From: Cornus controversa
Taxonomy: Eukaryota; Streptophyta; Magnoliopsida; Cornales; Cornaceae
Reading direction: 5' to 3'
Length of the DNA stretch: 64,000 bases
Assembly: GCA_026545225.1 (NCBI GenBank)
Contig: CM048845.1
Coordinates: 57,788,033 to 57,852,032 of the forward strand
In this document: positions 35,337-47,486 of the stretch, piece after piece
Position numbering within the stretch: the stretch's first letter is position 1
Layout of the letters: each line of letters starts with the position of its first letter
Position numbers and translations under genes: made by a program
Notes under the pieces: model-generated
The model's input: only the letters and a program-made list of their open reading frames with translations
Told to the model about the DNA's origin: nothing
Databases searched by the model: none

Positions 35337-36489
35337 TATAATTAATTAAAATATATATGTATATTTATATAAATAAATAGTATAGAAGGAGAGTTTGTGT
35401 TTAAAAGAGTCAAGAGTTAATTGGGTTTCAATCTATTATTCATGGGAATGCCTGTCGTCTAAAGCATACATCCTTGCAAGTTGCAAGACAACAACTAACA
35501 TATATATATGTGTATGTGTGTGTATATATATATACTAGTTTAAATTCACGTGTGTTGCATGTGGGAGCCTCTAATTATATATATGTACATATATTAGGGA
35601 TAACACCTAAAATGGCATTAAATAAAAAATATACTATTGACAAAATATGTGTGTATTTTATCCCACTGAAAAAGAAAAAAAAAATTGCTTCTAATATAGA
35701 TTATTGAATTTTTTTTTCAATAATCAAACATCAAACACATAATAATAGTGCTCATACTATTAATTTAGCATCATTTAACAATCAATTCCAGAACAACTCC
35801 GTAATCAAATTTGTCACTTATAAAATAAATAAATCTTCTATGAGTCACATCTTACTTTCTATTACAAAACAATCAAAGATAAACAATAAGAAAGTAAAAA
35901 TTACTATTTTAGCAATTCTTAAACTATCTATTGACATCCTTCTGAAAATTCGTAACACTTTATCCTTTTTATATCCCTCAGTAATTATTCAAATGACTCA
36001 TCATCAAGTGAAATTTCTTTGACAACTACTGGCACAAAACAATTCATAATCAATTCATTTTTACGATTATTTATCTTCACCATAAAAAATAATGATTTTC
36101 CTTTGCAGCTTGTTACTTTGCTATAGAATTCATTCATCTCATCATCCTACAAAAAGAAGAAATTTACTTTTAAAATATTAATAAATTTAAATGAAATTTT
36201 TTTTATTTGTGACTTTTGTGAGAGAGGAAAAACTTTTACGTCAGCTTTTAATTGTAATAATTCGTCTACTGAATAATTTATTAATGATTAACAATTATTA
36301 AACATTGTTATAAATGCTACTTCTTTTACATTTGTCACTTAAAATTGCATCATAAATCTGCATAAATGAGTACATACTTCATTAATACAAATGTTAGAGA
36401 ATCATATATTTGTAATATTCTAAGACCTTTTAAAAAATTAAGAATGTTTAAAAGATATAATAATAAATTTGAAAGCATTTTGCGTCACT

Positions 36490-37460
36490 TGTATTGCAAT
36501 TAAGAATTTATTTTAGTTTAAATAATTTATTGTAATTAGATTTACCTTGTCTAGATTCCATTGTAATGACATCATCGAATATATATTCTTCACGTGTAAC
36601 ATCTTGCACAATGCATGGTTGATGACATATTTTGATATTATGATGACATCAGATCTCGCTGTATGGGAATAATAAAAGATATTGCAGTGGATCATAATAT
36701 TCAAAATAATATTTCACTCAATGCCTTTTACTGGAGTGCGCAGTAACAATTATGTCACGTTCTAAGCGAATGTTAGGGTTTGCTCCTTCTATCAAAATAG
36801 AAGCAACTTGATCTACTGGAGGTGAATTATAAATATTTTGATCAAGTTGAACATCATTTTTAATCATTATTTTATGACTCTCTAAAATAGGTATGTCCTT
36901 GAGCCGTCGAAGGAACTGAACATACGGATTCGACGATAATATCTCTACTAACTTCACAATAATAGGTTCATTTAATTTTGCATCATTAGAATTTGCATTC
37001 TATTTTGTAATACATTGTCAATTTCGTAAAAGTATAATTGAAGGAAACACGAACCACTATCTCCACTTGACAGTGAGGGTAATTCATGGTATATTTTACC
37101 TTGTGCTTGAAAAGTAGAGATATCACCCTTCATATTTACGAGATTTTTGTTAAGACATATGCCAAGAGATGTAAAATAGAAAATATTGTTATATGCATCT
37201 ATGTATCGACATAATTCCATTGCCAAGGCAGTCTAAGATGTAAAGAACTCATACAACTCATCAGAGACAAATGTAGATGTTAAGATCAAATTACCATTTG
37301 AGCAACAAAAAACTAGAGGCTCGTATTCAAATTTCTTAGTAAAATAGTGACAACAATATGAAACATTCTTTAACTCGTGAGATGATGAATGAGTTACTTG
37401 TTCCACATCTCTTCTTCTTCTTTCCTCGAATTTGTTACATCTTTAATTTTGTTTTATCTT
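36490..37460 (-). pseudogene. Helitron Rep/helicase protein, N-terminal fragment
   Basis: Reading down from 37460 on the minus strand gives RRRRDVEQVTHSSS, then HYFTKKFEYEPLVFCCSNG, a stop, then MELCRYIDAYNNIFYFTSLG, then GKIYHELPSLSSG and LQLYFYEIDNVLQNRM. After a frameshift come EILSSNPYVQFLRRLKDIP, LDQNIYNSPPVDQVASILIEG and, in a new frame, YYDPLQYLLLFPYSE. This order matches the region before and at the start of the Helitron_like_N domain of plant Helitron helicases. At least two stops and two frameshifts break it, and the catalytic Rep and helicase parts are missing beyond about 36490. Confidence 0.82.
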
Positions 37461-38561
37461 TTTTTGGAAGTTAAATTTTTATACCATTTTGTATTGTATG
37501 AATTCAATTGCTCTTGTCTATGGGTGAATGTTTTCAAACACATATATGTAATCATAATATTTAAATAGTTACATATAAAAAAATAAAAAATAAAAAAAGC
37601 ATACCATCAAATTGCACTATAGATACTGAAAGTTCACAGATACAAAAAGGCATACCATCAAAAAGCACTATAGATACTGAAAGTTCATTTGCTAAATAAT
37701 AAAGTATTCATAACATATAATTATACAAAAAAAATAAATAAGCAAAATTCTAGCCCTAAAACTCCTTATTAATAATATCGAAAATAATAGATATCTTCAA
37801 CACCAATAACAACCTATCCAAGATAAAGAAGATGAAGTAAAAATAAAATTAGGAACTATTATAAAAAATTGTTATAAAAGAACTCAAACACAAGACAATA
37901 AAAACAAATATTCAGGAAATTATCCTTGAAGCCTAGAGATATTTTTACTATTTATTAAACTCCTAAACGGATTTTTTTTGGCATCTAATTGATAGGAATT
38001 CAAGAAAAACGTTGCTGGAAATTCTAAACAGTATCAAACAAAAAAAAAAATTCATTTTTGGTGAGTGTGGTCAAAAGATTTTTTCATTTAAATAACATTA
38101 ATTTCACTCACAAAAACAAAGTCAGATTGTATTCGCAGTTAACATTGAGCTATATAATTGCATTCACTAATTCATGATACGAAAACTCTAACAAATTTTT
38201 TTTGAGAGGAAATTTTTTAGTTCGTGGTTAAGACGACACCAAATCAAAATTAGACCTACAATTATTGCATTAAGAAGCATGAATTTCAAGTTTCAAACAA
38301 TAAAAAGAAAATATCAGTTAACTGCTAGAATGCTGTCTTATCACTTTTGATTAAAAATTAAGAAAAATGACAAATTATTCTAAAAAAGTAATAGTGACAA
38401 TGAGAATTTTTGAAAAAAAATTATTTATTTTATGAAACCTTACAATTGAAACATTTTGTGAATTTAATAGAGGCAAACAAACAGTGAAAACATAGGAACA
38501 CCAATATACAATCTAGCACAATATTGATGAAGATTTAACAATAAGTACATATGTATGTATG

Positions 38562-39161
38562 TGTAACGACCCATTCCACCACATGATATGATATTATTCG
38601 CTTTGGGCCTAAACTCACATGGTTTTGCTCTTGGATTTTTATCCTAAAAGGCCTCGTACCATTTGGAGAGAACCCACTACATATAAGTACATCCCCCTTC
38701 TTCACACCCAAGCAATGTGGGATTGAGCACCCTGTAGCCTATTAGTATGGTAGCTTGTTCAGTGTCTCTTGCACCCCCCCAACAAGGGTCACCAGCAAAA
38801 CGATGCAGGCTGGGCCTAAAGAGGACAATATCATACCATATGGTGGAGTGAGTTGTTACAGCTGGTATCAGAGCTAGACCCAGCCAGAAGTGTGCCGATG
38901 GGGACGTCGAGCCTCCTAAGGAGGTGGATTGTGGTGACCTTTGTGGGCAGGTGTGAGAGACATTGGGTGAGCTACCACACTGGTAGGCTATAGAGTGCTC
39001 AATCTCACATCATCTGAGTGTGGAGAAGAGGGATATACTTATATGTAGTGTGTTATATCCAAATGATATGAGGCCTTTTGGGGTAAAACCCAACAACAAA
39101 ACTGTATAGGTTAGGCCCAAAGTGGACAATATCATATCATGTGATGGAGCAGGTTGTTACA
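38562..39161. mobile_element. Palindromic TRIM-like LTR element with 5-bp target duplication
   Basis: It starts TGTAACGACCC and ends GGTTGTTACA, flanked by GTATG at 38557-38561 and 39162-39166. A left LTR-like unit spans 38562-38860. Directly after it, 'tggtatcagagct' (38863-38875) matches the initiator tRNA-Met primer-binding site. The right half, however, is an inverted copy of the left unit (for example 'gtagcctattagtatggtagct' against 'agctaccacactggtaggc'), so the whole is a long foldback. The unit itself has inverted ends of about 45 bp. No coding part is present. Confidence 0.8.
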
Positions 39162-39229
39162 GTATGTTTGTTTATATATGCTTAATTTTTTTTCCTACTA
39201 TTTAAATAACCGATCAGCACACAAATACA

Positions 39230-39450
39230 CTAACCTCCCATCTGGTTTGGTCTAATTACACACAGATGCTATGTTTGTAAAATAGTTACACTCACCACCT
39301 TATGTTTGTAAATTGTTACACCCACCTCCCCTCAACACGTTGAAATGACCATTAAGGCAAAACACGTTGAAAAGAGGGAGGTGAGAGTAACTTTTTTACA
39401 AACATAACACCTGTGTATAATTAGGGCAAACCACAGAAAAAATCAGTGTA
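39230..39450. mobile_element. Small foldback element within the Helitron
   Basis: The left arm 'tggtttggtctaattacac' plus 'tatgtttgtaaaatagttac' is mirrored by 'gtaacttttttacaaacata' plus 'gtataattagggcaaacca'. The family resemblance ('ttacactcacc' with 'cctcccct') is to the foldbacks at 10560 and 41794. The ends are approximate. Confidence 0.6.
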
Positions 39451-39589
39451 TTTAACCATTAATTTAATTTTTGTTTCTTATTTACAATTATAAATTGGGC
39501 TTGTCATGAAGTCCATCATAAATTAATTTAGTGAATTATCAAATAGGTAAAAAATTGACAAAAATGAACAAATATGATCAAAAAATTTA

Positions 39590-40910
39590 AAATTAAAATT
39601 AATTACTTGTGATATGACACGGTGTCGAACTTGATTCTTGCCTGAAATTTAAGTTTCACAAGAAAGAATAGAGTTGTAATGGATACAAGTCTGGAAAAAA
39701 AAAACAAAGGGAAAAAATTTAATATGAAAAAATAAATAAAAATCCCAAGAGAGAATATGAATGGAAAAAAATTAATTTTGGCATGAAATTTAAGTTCATT
39801 CTTAAATTAGGTCGATTACCTGATAAGAAAAAAATATGATTATATGAAAGGAAAAAATTTGATTTTGGCGTGAAATTGAAGTTCTTTATCAAATTAGGTA
39901 GATTACCTGATAAGGAAAAAAATTAATTCTCAAATTATATGATCAAAAACTTTAAAATCAAAATTAATTACTTGTGATATGACACGGTGCCGAGCTTGAT
40001 TTTCGCCTGCAATTTAAGTTTCACCAGAAAGAATAGAGTTGTAATGGCTACAAGTCAGAGCAAAAAAAACAAAGAGAAAAATTTTAATTTGAAAAAAAAA
40101 AATCCCAAGAGAGATATATGAATGGAAAAAAAATTGATTTTGGAGTGAAATGTAAGTTCATTATCAAATTAGGTCAATTACCTGATAAGGAAAAAAATTA
40201 ATTATATGAAAGGAAAAAAATTGATTTTAGCGTGAAATTGAAGTTCATTCTCAAATTAGGTGAATTACCTAATAAGGAAAAAAATTCATTCTCAAATTAG
40301 GTCAATTACCTGATTCATTCTTAATGTCAGTCCAAAAAGATGCAAGATGCTAGTAGAACAATGTGCAAAAAAAATTATGAAAAAAATTGATTCTAGCCTC
40401 AAATTTAATTGATCGAAAGAGTTGGGAGTGCAAAGATTTGGAGGAGTCGAGAGTCCAAGGAGGAGAAGTTGTGAGTTAGAGTCGAGATAGGAGTCTATTA
40501 GTAGAAGAATTATTATAAAAGTGAATAATTTAAACAAGATTACCTGATAAGGAAAAAAGTGTGATTATATGAAAGGGAAAAAATTTATTTTGGCGTCAAA
40601 TTGAAGTTCATTTTCAAATTAGGTGGATTACCTTGTAAAGAAAAAAAGTCATTCTAAAATTAGGTCAATTACTTGATTCCTTCCTAATGGAAGTCCAAAA
40701 AGATGCAAGATGCTAGTAGAATAATGTGAAAAAATAATTATGAAAAAACTTGATTCTAGCCTCAAATTTAATTGATTGAAGGAGTTGGGAATGCAAAGAG
40801 TTGGAAGAGTTAAGAGTCCAATGAGGAGGAGTTATAAGTTAGAGCGGAGATAGGAGTCTATTAGTAGAAAAATTATTATAAAAATGAATAATTTGAAACA
40901 CCTTATACTT
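39590..40910. repeat. Direct duplications near the Helitron 5' end
   Basis: A block of about 360 bp starting 'aattacttgtgatatgacacgg' occurs at about 39600 and again at about 39966. A second block with 'caaaaagatgcaagatgctag' occurs at about 40330 and 40692 and includes the 5'-subterminal 'ataggagtctattagtaga'. The Helitron end thus seems to have been copied in tandem before or after insertion. Confidence 0.75.
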
Positions 40911-41214
40911 TTAATAATAGTATAGATATATAGTTGTGAACAAATGGCCTCGCCTGGCGAGGATCTATGTTTAATTTCTGGGTTATTATATATAAACTAT
41001 TTTCTTGTATTGGTACATAATCATTTAGACGTATGTGGATTTAAGGATTCTAAAAGAATAGACTTAGGCTCATTTAATTAAGAAGTATATTTTAAATTAG
41101 AACTAGTGATTTAGGTTTAACTTTTAACAGTATGCATGAATTGATTTAACAAGATTATATGTTTGGATTTCAAATAACAAAAACAAACCTCTCTTCATTT
41201 TAAATTCATTCATT

Positions 41215-41486
41215 TAGGGGTGAGCACGGATCGAATTAGACATAATCCTTATTTGATCTGCGAGCGGTCTACAGATTGGTGAATATATAATCCGATCCAA
41301 TTTGTGGGAAAAACTCAATCCGATTTGATCCGATCCGGTGCATGAAATAACAGATTGAATTGGATCGGATTAACGGATTGAGCTCAATCTAAACAACCCA
41401 ATATAATTATTATTTAACTAGGGCCAAATAACAACTTTTCAGCCTAAAGGATATAAGATATTATAATATTATTATTAAAAGTTATA

Positions 41487-41525
<39 letters not shown>

Positions 41526-41705
41526 TAAATTCTAACAGATTGTCACTGATCGGATCAGATTTTCAACCCTCCAATCCATAATCCGATCAATGACTTACGG
41601 ATTCTTATTTTTTAAATCCGCAACCAATCCGTTAATCATTCAATCCGATCCAATCCACACGGATCGAATCGGATTAATGGATTGACGGATATTTTGTGCA
41701 CCCTA
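41215..41705. mobile_element. hAT-like miniature element, GATCCGATT-rich variant
   Basis: The ends 'taggggtgagcacgg' and 'ttttgtgcacccta' resemble those of the GGTTCC-rich family. The body repeats 'gatccgatcc/ggatcggatt' motifs towards both ends and holds an AT microsatellite. The flanks (cattcatt, cttggcac) do not match, so the duplication is lost or an edge is wrong. Confidence 0.5.
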
Positions 41706-41793
41706 CTTGGCACAACTCTCAATTCTTGAATGTGAGGTCACAGTGAAAATATTCCCATAATGGACTAGCTTTGCATTGAATGTTAGATTTTTG

Positions 41794-42777
41794 GTTAAAT
41801 TACACTCAACTCCTTTGTAAATAGGCTAAATAACATAAACTTCTCACGTGTTTCCAAAAATAACACTGACCTCCTCCATATACGGATTTTTGTAACACTA
41901 AGACCTTATCAGTTTTTTCTTGTACAAAAATCACCTAAAAATTTGACGCTGGATAGCATAGTGATTATTCTGTAGGCTAATGACAACAGGTAATTCACAG
42001 AATGAATGCAAGAGAATCGCCCAAAAACTCAGAGAAAAACCTATGAAATTTCTATTTAATATTCAAAATCAAAGTTATCCCAGAATCAGTCCACAAACCG
42101 GGGTATATAGCTGAAACTCGTCAACATTACCAAAAATAGCAGAATTTTAATAATCGTGCCAAAATAAAATACGAAATAAAAGAAGGAAGCTGCCAGAAAT
42201 TTGGCCCAAATTAAATCCAGAATCACTTCCTAATCAACAAAAGAAATATTACTAAAAAATGAAACAAATAACTAAAATTGGGGATTCAGAGGGAAAAATA
42301 GTGGATTTTGGCTTCGAAAAAAATATGCACCCAGCTCAGCTTTCCGAATTGTGGTCTTAAAGGCGATTTTGATACCCGTAGCCAAAGTTATGGCCAAAAT
42401 ATCGAAACGCCCCCACAACTGCCCCAATTAAGGACAAGGTCACGGTTTCCTGCCATCTTTGCGTTGATCTGCCAACTCAAGGTATTTTAGTGCCATCAAC
42501 GTGTCGTCTGATAGCTCAGCGTCATCTGACTCGGATGTTCTTGCATCAAAATTCCAAAAATACCCTTAGAGGTATACCACTTGTAATCATATAACTTTGT
42601 TTCTTTAATCTATTCTAATCTTATTTACCAAAAAAATATTTTTTAATTAAAAAAAATTCATACAGGGGTATAATTGTTAAAAATATTGTACAGGAAATGT
42701 CAGTGTTATTTTTTGAAAACACAAGAGAGGTTTCTATTATTTAGCCTATTTACAAGGGAGGTGAGTGTAATTTTTTC
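41794..42777. mobile_element. Mutator-like foldback element
   Basis: The left arm 'ggttaaattacactcaac' onward, with 'tgtaaataggctaaataa' and 'ccaaaaataacactgacc', is mirrored by the right arm at about 42650-42777. The presumed 9-bp flanks agree at only 6 of 9 positions. The interior (about 41940-42560) is less AT-rich and could be a captured fragment; no protein family is recognised in it. Confidence 0.65.
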
Positions 42778-42855
42778 TAATTTTCTTTTATTTTTTGTTA
42801 GATTCTATTAACGAACATAAAAAAGGGCAAACTTAGTGTTGGGGAGAGTCAAATC

Positions 42856-43361
42856 TAGGGATGGCAATTTAACCCGTCCCGGCCCACCCCAGTTAAACTA
42901 GTTATGAAGGAGGCTAAATGGTTTTGGGGAGGCTATGGGGGTGAGAGGGAAAAACCCGCGAAGTTGTGGAGTAGGGATAGAGATAGACACTCTCGCCACG
43001 TTCCGTTTATATTTTATATTTACTATATTACCCTTATATATATAATACACATACAAAATTACTCTTATATAATTATATAAATAAGATTTACTAGTTCAAA
43101 TCTTATTAGCAGTGCACAGGTAAATTATCAAGGACTTTATCATATAAAAGTGTAAATACTAAAAATAGTACAATTACAAAAGTAATTCCCTAAAAAAAGT
43201 TCTTAAAAAAAAAAAAAATACCACCCCGCCTTGTTTACATCTCCCCCCACTTCGCCCCGTTTATTAAATGGGGTGAGGTGGGGAGGGGGGTAGCTTTTCT
43301 AAACGATAATGGGGATGAGAAAGGGCACCTCCGCTCCATATCCGTCACGCTGTCATCCCTA
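42856..43361. mobile_element. hAT-like element, CCCGCCCC-rich family
   Basis: The ends 'tagggatggcaattta' and 'gctgtcatcccta' are partial inverses. The flanks GTCAAATC (42848-42855) and GTCAGATC (43362-43369) match at 7 of 8 bases. Near both ends lie C- or G-rich 'cccgtcccggcccacccc'-like strings. No transposase is present. Confidence 0.82.
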
Positions 43362-43369
43362 GTCAGATC

Positions 43370-44085
43370 GTTGTTTCAAGTGGATAACTTTTAAATCACA
43401 ATGGAAGAATATTACCCTTGCGTCAAACCCGTTCAGATAAATTTAGTATATGAAAGCCCAAATCTAGCCACAAAGGACCTTGTCAAGCGTGACTGTCTTG
43501 GGCTAGAATTGTCTTGCTAATGTAAATGCGAGGTAGACCACTCGGTTGGTAGCCCTTATTTTATTTTATATTCTTTTGGTAAGTAATTTGCCCATTTAAA
43601 TTTTTACCTTTATTTTATGTTTTGTTTATATCTCGTATTGCTTGAAGTGGACTAATGTTTAATAGCCCATTTAAATTGTAAATTAATATTAAAAATGCAA
43701 ATAAATTAATAATAAACCCATAGGCATTAGAAAAGAAATATGCGAGTCAAAAAATATAATAAAAAATATATTATTAATTAATTATTAAAATGTAAACAAA
43801 TTAATAATAAACCAATTTGAAAATTAGAAAAGGAATTGGTGTAATAAAAATTGAAAATTTAGAATAGGATTTGGTGTATTAAAGTATACAAATCATTTCT
43901 CAAACTAAATAGGGATATCAATGAACTTGTAACAATTAGTATAGTAAAATATAGTAAAGTATAAAAATTTGTATAATAAACTAATAAAAATTTCAAATTA
44001 AATAGGGATATGGATGGACATTTAACCGTTAGTATAGCAGAATGGAAGACTATTGTAAATTAATTACAAACATCCAACCAAGTTA
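43370..44085. other. AT-rich stretch, no gene recognised
   Basis: Repetitive short direct repeats around 43860-44000 ('atttggtgta', 'agtatagtaaaatatagta') are visible. No coding or RNA feature is supported. Confidence 0.35.
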
Positions 44086-44681
44086 GGGCCCGTTTGGTAA
44101 CCATTTATGTTTAGTGTTTATTATTTAAGTGTTTATATAAACAATGTTTATATTACGATTTTGTTTATCCATAAACATGAGTGTTGTTTGATAACGAAAA
44201 AACGTTTGCCTTATTTTAAAATTCATAAACAGAAAAACATGTTTGTTAACCCTAAACTATTTTTTTATAAAAAAAATCAACACAATAAATTGCATAAAAA
44301 GTCAAGTTTATGCTATAACAAATCTATACAGCAATAATAGAGCAAAAAATATGCATAAAAATAAAATAAATAATATTGGGTTACATATATATCTACACAC
44401 TGCAAATAATACCGTAAAACTAGAATAACCATAACCCAGAAGGCATTAACAAGTAGGGAGATGCACACGATTCAGTTCTTTTCAATTATTGGGAGAACTT
44501 GAACTAGAACCGTTTCTAACGGTTCTTTAATTTTGAAACCGGAATAAATAAGTTCAGTTATTATAGAAGTTGTATTTAACCTTATAATAGTTTTAATAAC
44601 TTCATTGTTTAAAATTTTTTACATAACAAAATGTTATTATAAATATATATATATATATATAGTTATATTATATATATATAG

Positions 44682-44725
<44 letters not shown>

Positions 44726-45415
44726 CGGTTTCAGTTCCTGTTCCAAGGCTTGGACTCGGAATCGTAGTGAACAGTTTCTAAAATTTAGAGCCGAAACCGG
44801 AACCATAATGAACGGTTCGGTTTAGTCCAATTTGTATGGACTGAGAAGAGGGATTTATAGGGCATACTCTTTCTCTTGAACTTCTTAATATTACTACTTT
44901 TTTTTTCATTTTTTTTATTTCTATTTTTCTTTCAACACTGAAAATGAATGAATGATATGAGTACAAAATACCATTCTTGTTTATTTGATAAAGAGATGAT
45001 TGAGACTTCTTTGTTTTTTTCATCGAATAAGGTTTTTTTTTAGCATGAGTGTCCCTAAGTAACTATCTCTTTAATTTTGTCCACATTTGATAATTCTAAT
45101 ATTTTTATCGTTGTATCAATCAATAGCCTTTTATAATTTTTTTTTCTTTTCATTTTCTCACTTTTAGTTTTAATTTTTAATTAAAATAATATACTCACCA
45201 TTTTAGACAAAAAAGAAAACATAATTTTTTTTTTTTAATAAACATAAACAATAAACATCATTTTGGTGTTTAGGATTTGAAGGCTTATGAACAGTGTTGT
45301 TTTAAAAGCGTTTTGACAATTTATAAACAAAACAAAAATTATCAAACATGTTTATCGTAAAAATTTGTTTTTATAAACAATAAACACTAAACATAAACGG
45401 TTACCAAACGTGCCC
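44086..45415. mobile_element. PIF/Harbinger (Tourist-like) element with nested hAT-like remnant
   Basis: The left end 'gggcccgtttggtaacc' and the inverse of the right end, 'gggcacgtttggtaacc', continue together through 'tttatgtttagtgtttatt'. The flanks are TTA at 44083-44085 and 45416-45418. A decayed hAT-like element is nested at 44454. No transposase is seen. Confidence 0.8.
44454..44830. mobile_element. Decayed hAT-like element, GGTTCC-rich family
   Basis: The left end 'tagggagatgcacacgatt' is a mutated form of TAGGGGTGCACACGG. Scattered 'ggttc' and 'gaacc' motifs and an AT microsatellite core (44643-44720) match the 22438 copy. The right end is too decayed to place. Confidence 0.55.
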
Positions 45416-45534
45416 TTAATAATAAATTAATAGACATTGAAAAATAAATACATGTGACTAAAAAAAATGTATATAGAAAATAAAAAAAATTATAGACATT
45501 TATATAGTACTCTATATATATATATAGACTTATA

Positions 45535-45740
45535 TTATATCTATGGGTTTTCTATTGACTGTCATTATTTAATTATGTGAATCCTTCCCATAGATATCAC
45601 TTGGCATGTGAATGGTTTTTAAATGTTATATATATATATATCTATATATATGGGTTTTCTATTGACTGTCTTTATTTAATTATGTGAATCATTCCGATAG
45701 ATATCACATGGCATGTGAATGGTTTTTAAATGTACAATTG
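45535..45740. repeat. Two-unit tandem repeat, about 107-bp period
   Basis: 'tatgggttttctattgactgtc' begins at about 45542 and again at about 45650, and both run through 'ggcatgtgaatggtttttaaatgt'. An AT tract separates the units. Confidence 0.88.
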
Positions 45741-46558
45741 AGCATTTGTCAAAGTCATCGGAAAGCTTGGCAGATTGGTCGAAGTTGGCGTTTCGTTGCA
45801 TGTTGGCATTTAATCTTCTAGATACCAAAGCCAGAAAGCAAGCAGCTAAACTTGGAAATTTTCAATCATTTATGAAGAGAGGAGTACTACGAAGACTCGT
45901 CGCTTCACTAATTGATAAAACCAATTTCAAAATTTAAATAATTTTATGTAATAAATGTCTTATTGACGACCCCACATATAAATCTCCAACACTCTTTACA
46001 GGTAGCAAGTGAAACCTTATAAACATCTCTCTAATGCTTGGAAACACGAATACTCTAAAAAAGTTTCGCAATGATAAAGTCGGATATGTGTCCGATACTT
46101 CTAAGAAGTATTCAATTTTTTTAAATTATTTTTTCAAATGTCGGCTAGATTCGTTTAAGATACGTTTGAGATACGTTTAGAATACGTCAGAGATATGTTT
46201 ATAATACTTTTTGGGATAATTTTGTAATTTTTTTGTTTTATAAAGTGGGATTTAGATTGTAATATTAAAAATTTACAAGTTAAAAGATTGTAATAATACA
46301 AAAATATTTTTAAAACTTTCAAACAAGTGTGTCATTGTACAGAATATTAGAAAGAAAAAGAAAAGAGATATCTAGATTTTAAGTTTTTATATTTTGCATA
46401 ATTGGTATAAGCATATTTATTGTATGGTTGAAGAACTAAAGTTAAATTTTTATGTATAAATTTATACTTTTATTTATTTATTTATTTGACGTATTATTTT
46501 CGTGTTTGTATCTTATTTTTTCGAGATCTCTCGTTATCGTATTTTATCATATTATACC

Positions 46559-47088
46559 TAGGGATGACAATTTACCTTGACCCGTCGAATATTCGTCCCA
46601 CTCCGTTCTGTTTAAAATCCGTTTATGGAACCGTTTAAGGAAATGGAGTGGGGATAGAGTTAGGAAAAATAATTCTCGTTTAAACGGAGCGGGGGCGAGG
46701 TAAGACCCTACCCGCCTTGTCCCATTTAAGTATATATATTTATACTTATATATGTAATATATAAAAGAAATATTAATAATATATAAAGAAAATATTAATA
46801 TTATATATATTATACAACTATACAAATTTATTATATCAGTAATGGATAACTCAATATTAATCATTGTGTTAAATATACCTAAATGTGTGTTTTTGGTATG
46901 TATGTATCTAAATATCAAATTTATTATTATAAAATTTTTGCATAAAAAAAAAAGAAAAAGTATAAACGATTGAATGGGAAACTCAAAATTCGCCCCACCC
47001 TATTTATAAATAGTTGTGGGGGCGATCGAAAAAATTAAATAATTACAAAAATAAAGTCAAAATCCGTCCCGCTCCGCCGCCATTCCTA
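46559..47088. mobile_element. hAT-like element, CCCGCCCC-rich family, perfect 8-bp target duplication
   Basis: The left end 'tagggatgacaattta' and right end 'cgccgccattccta' are flanked by ATTATACC at 46551-46558 and 47089-47096. Inner ends carry 'cgtcgaatattcgtccc' and 'aatccgtcccgctcc' strings like the copies at 42856 and 61109. The centre is AT-rich. Confidence 0.88.
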
Positions 47089-47096
47089 ATTATACC

Positions 47097-47486
47097 TATA
47101 TCTCGTATTTCGACCAGTGCGGCTCTCCACATCTCAAGAGTGACGGTTCACACTACCACCACACCGGAGGGTCTTGCCCACTAGTTCCTACCGTGGAGGA
47201 AAGTGAGCCATCAATTTGATGGAAGAATACAAAATTGACTCAAACGGCTCGTGTGAATGACTTGGCTACAAGAAGTGAAAGCATGGTTTGACTCAAATAA
47301 ATTTTCAAATTGAGAAATATTGCTACCTATCTCGACCGTTGGATCAAGTAGATCTTGTAACGAAGCTCACGAAATCCAACACTTGAAAGTCCATCGTTGC
47401 ATTGTCATAATAATAATAATAGATAGCAACGTTATTTGCTTTGATCAACTTCCAAAAATTCATCATTTTTACCTAAAATATTCTTT
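47097..47486. other. Intergenic stretch of mixed composition
   Basis: 47100-47400 is less AT-rich than its surroundings but has no frame or motif I can defend. Confidence 0.35.

Larger units (their letters stand above)
35535..40926 (-). mobile_element. Helitron, non-autonomous, with nested insertions
   Basis: On the minus strand the 5' end at 40926 reads TCTATACTATTATTAAAAG, a classic plant Helitron start. The 3' end reads 'cacatgcaacacacgtg', then 'aatttaaaCTAG' ending at 35535. The hairpin has a 6-bp stem with one mismatch, 8 nt before CTAG. The bases outside are A (5') and T (3'), as for insertion between A and T. The element is 5392 bp long and includes a broken replication/helicase ORF (36490-37460), a palindromic TRIM-like element (38562-39161), a small foldback (39230-39450) and internal duplications near its 5' end. 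The Rep tyrosine motif and helicase domain were not found, so it cannot move by itself. Confidence 0.78.

Noticed and set aside
38562..39161. Cassandra-type TRIM with 5S rRNA promoter
   Set aside because: The tRNA-Met primer site fits an LTR element, but no 5S internal promoter boxes are visible.
45719..45937. 72-codon frame with LADWSKLAFRCMLAF
   Set aside because: It is less AT-rich than its surroundings and could be a captured fragment, but it starts inside a tandem repeat and matches nothing I recognise.
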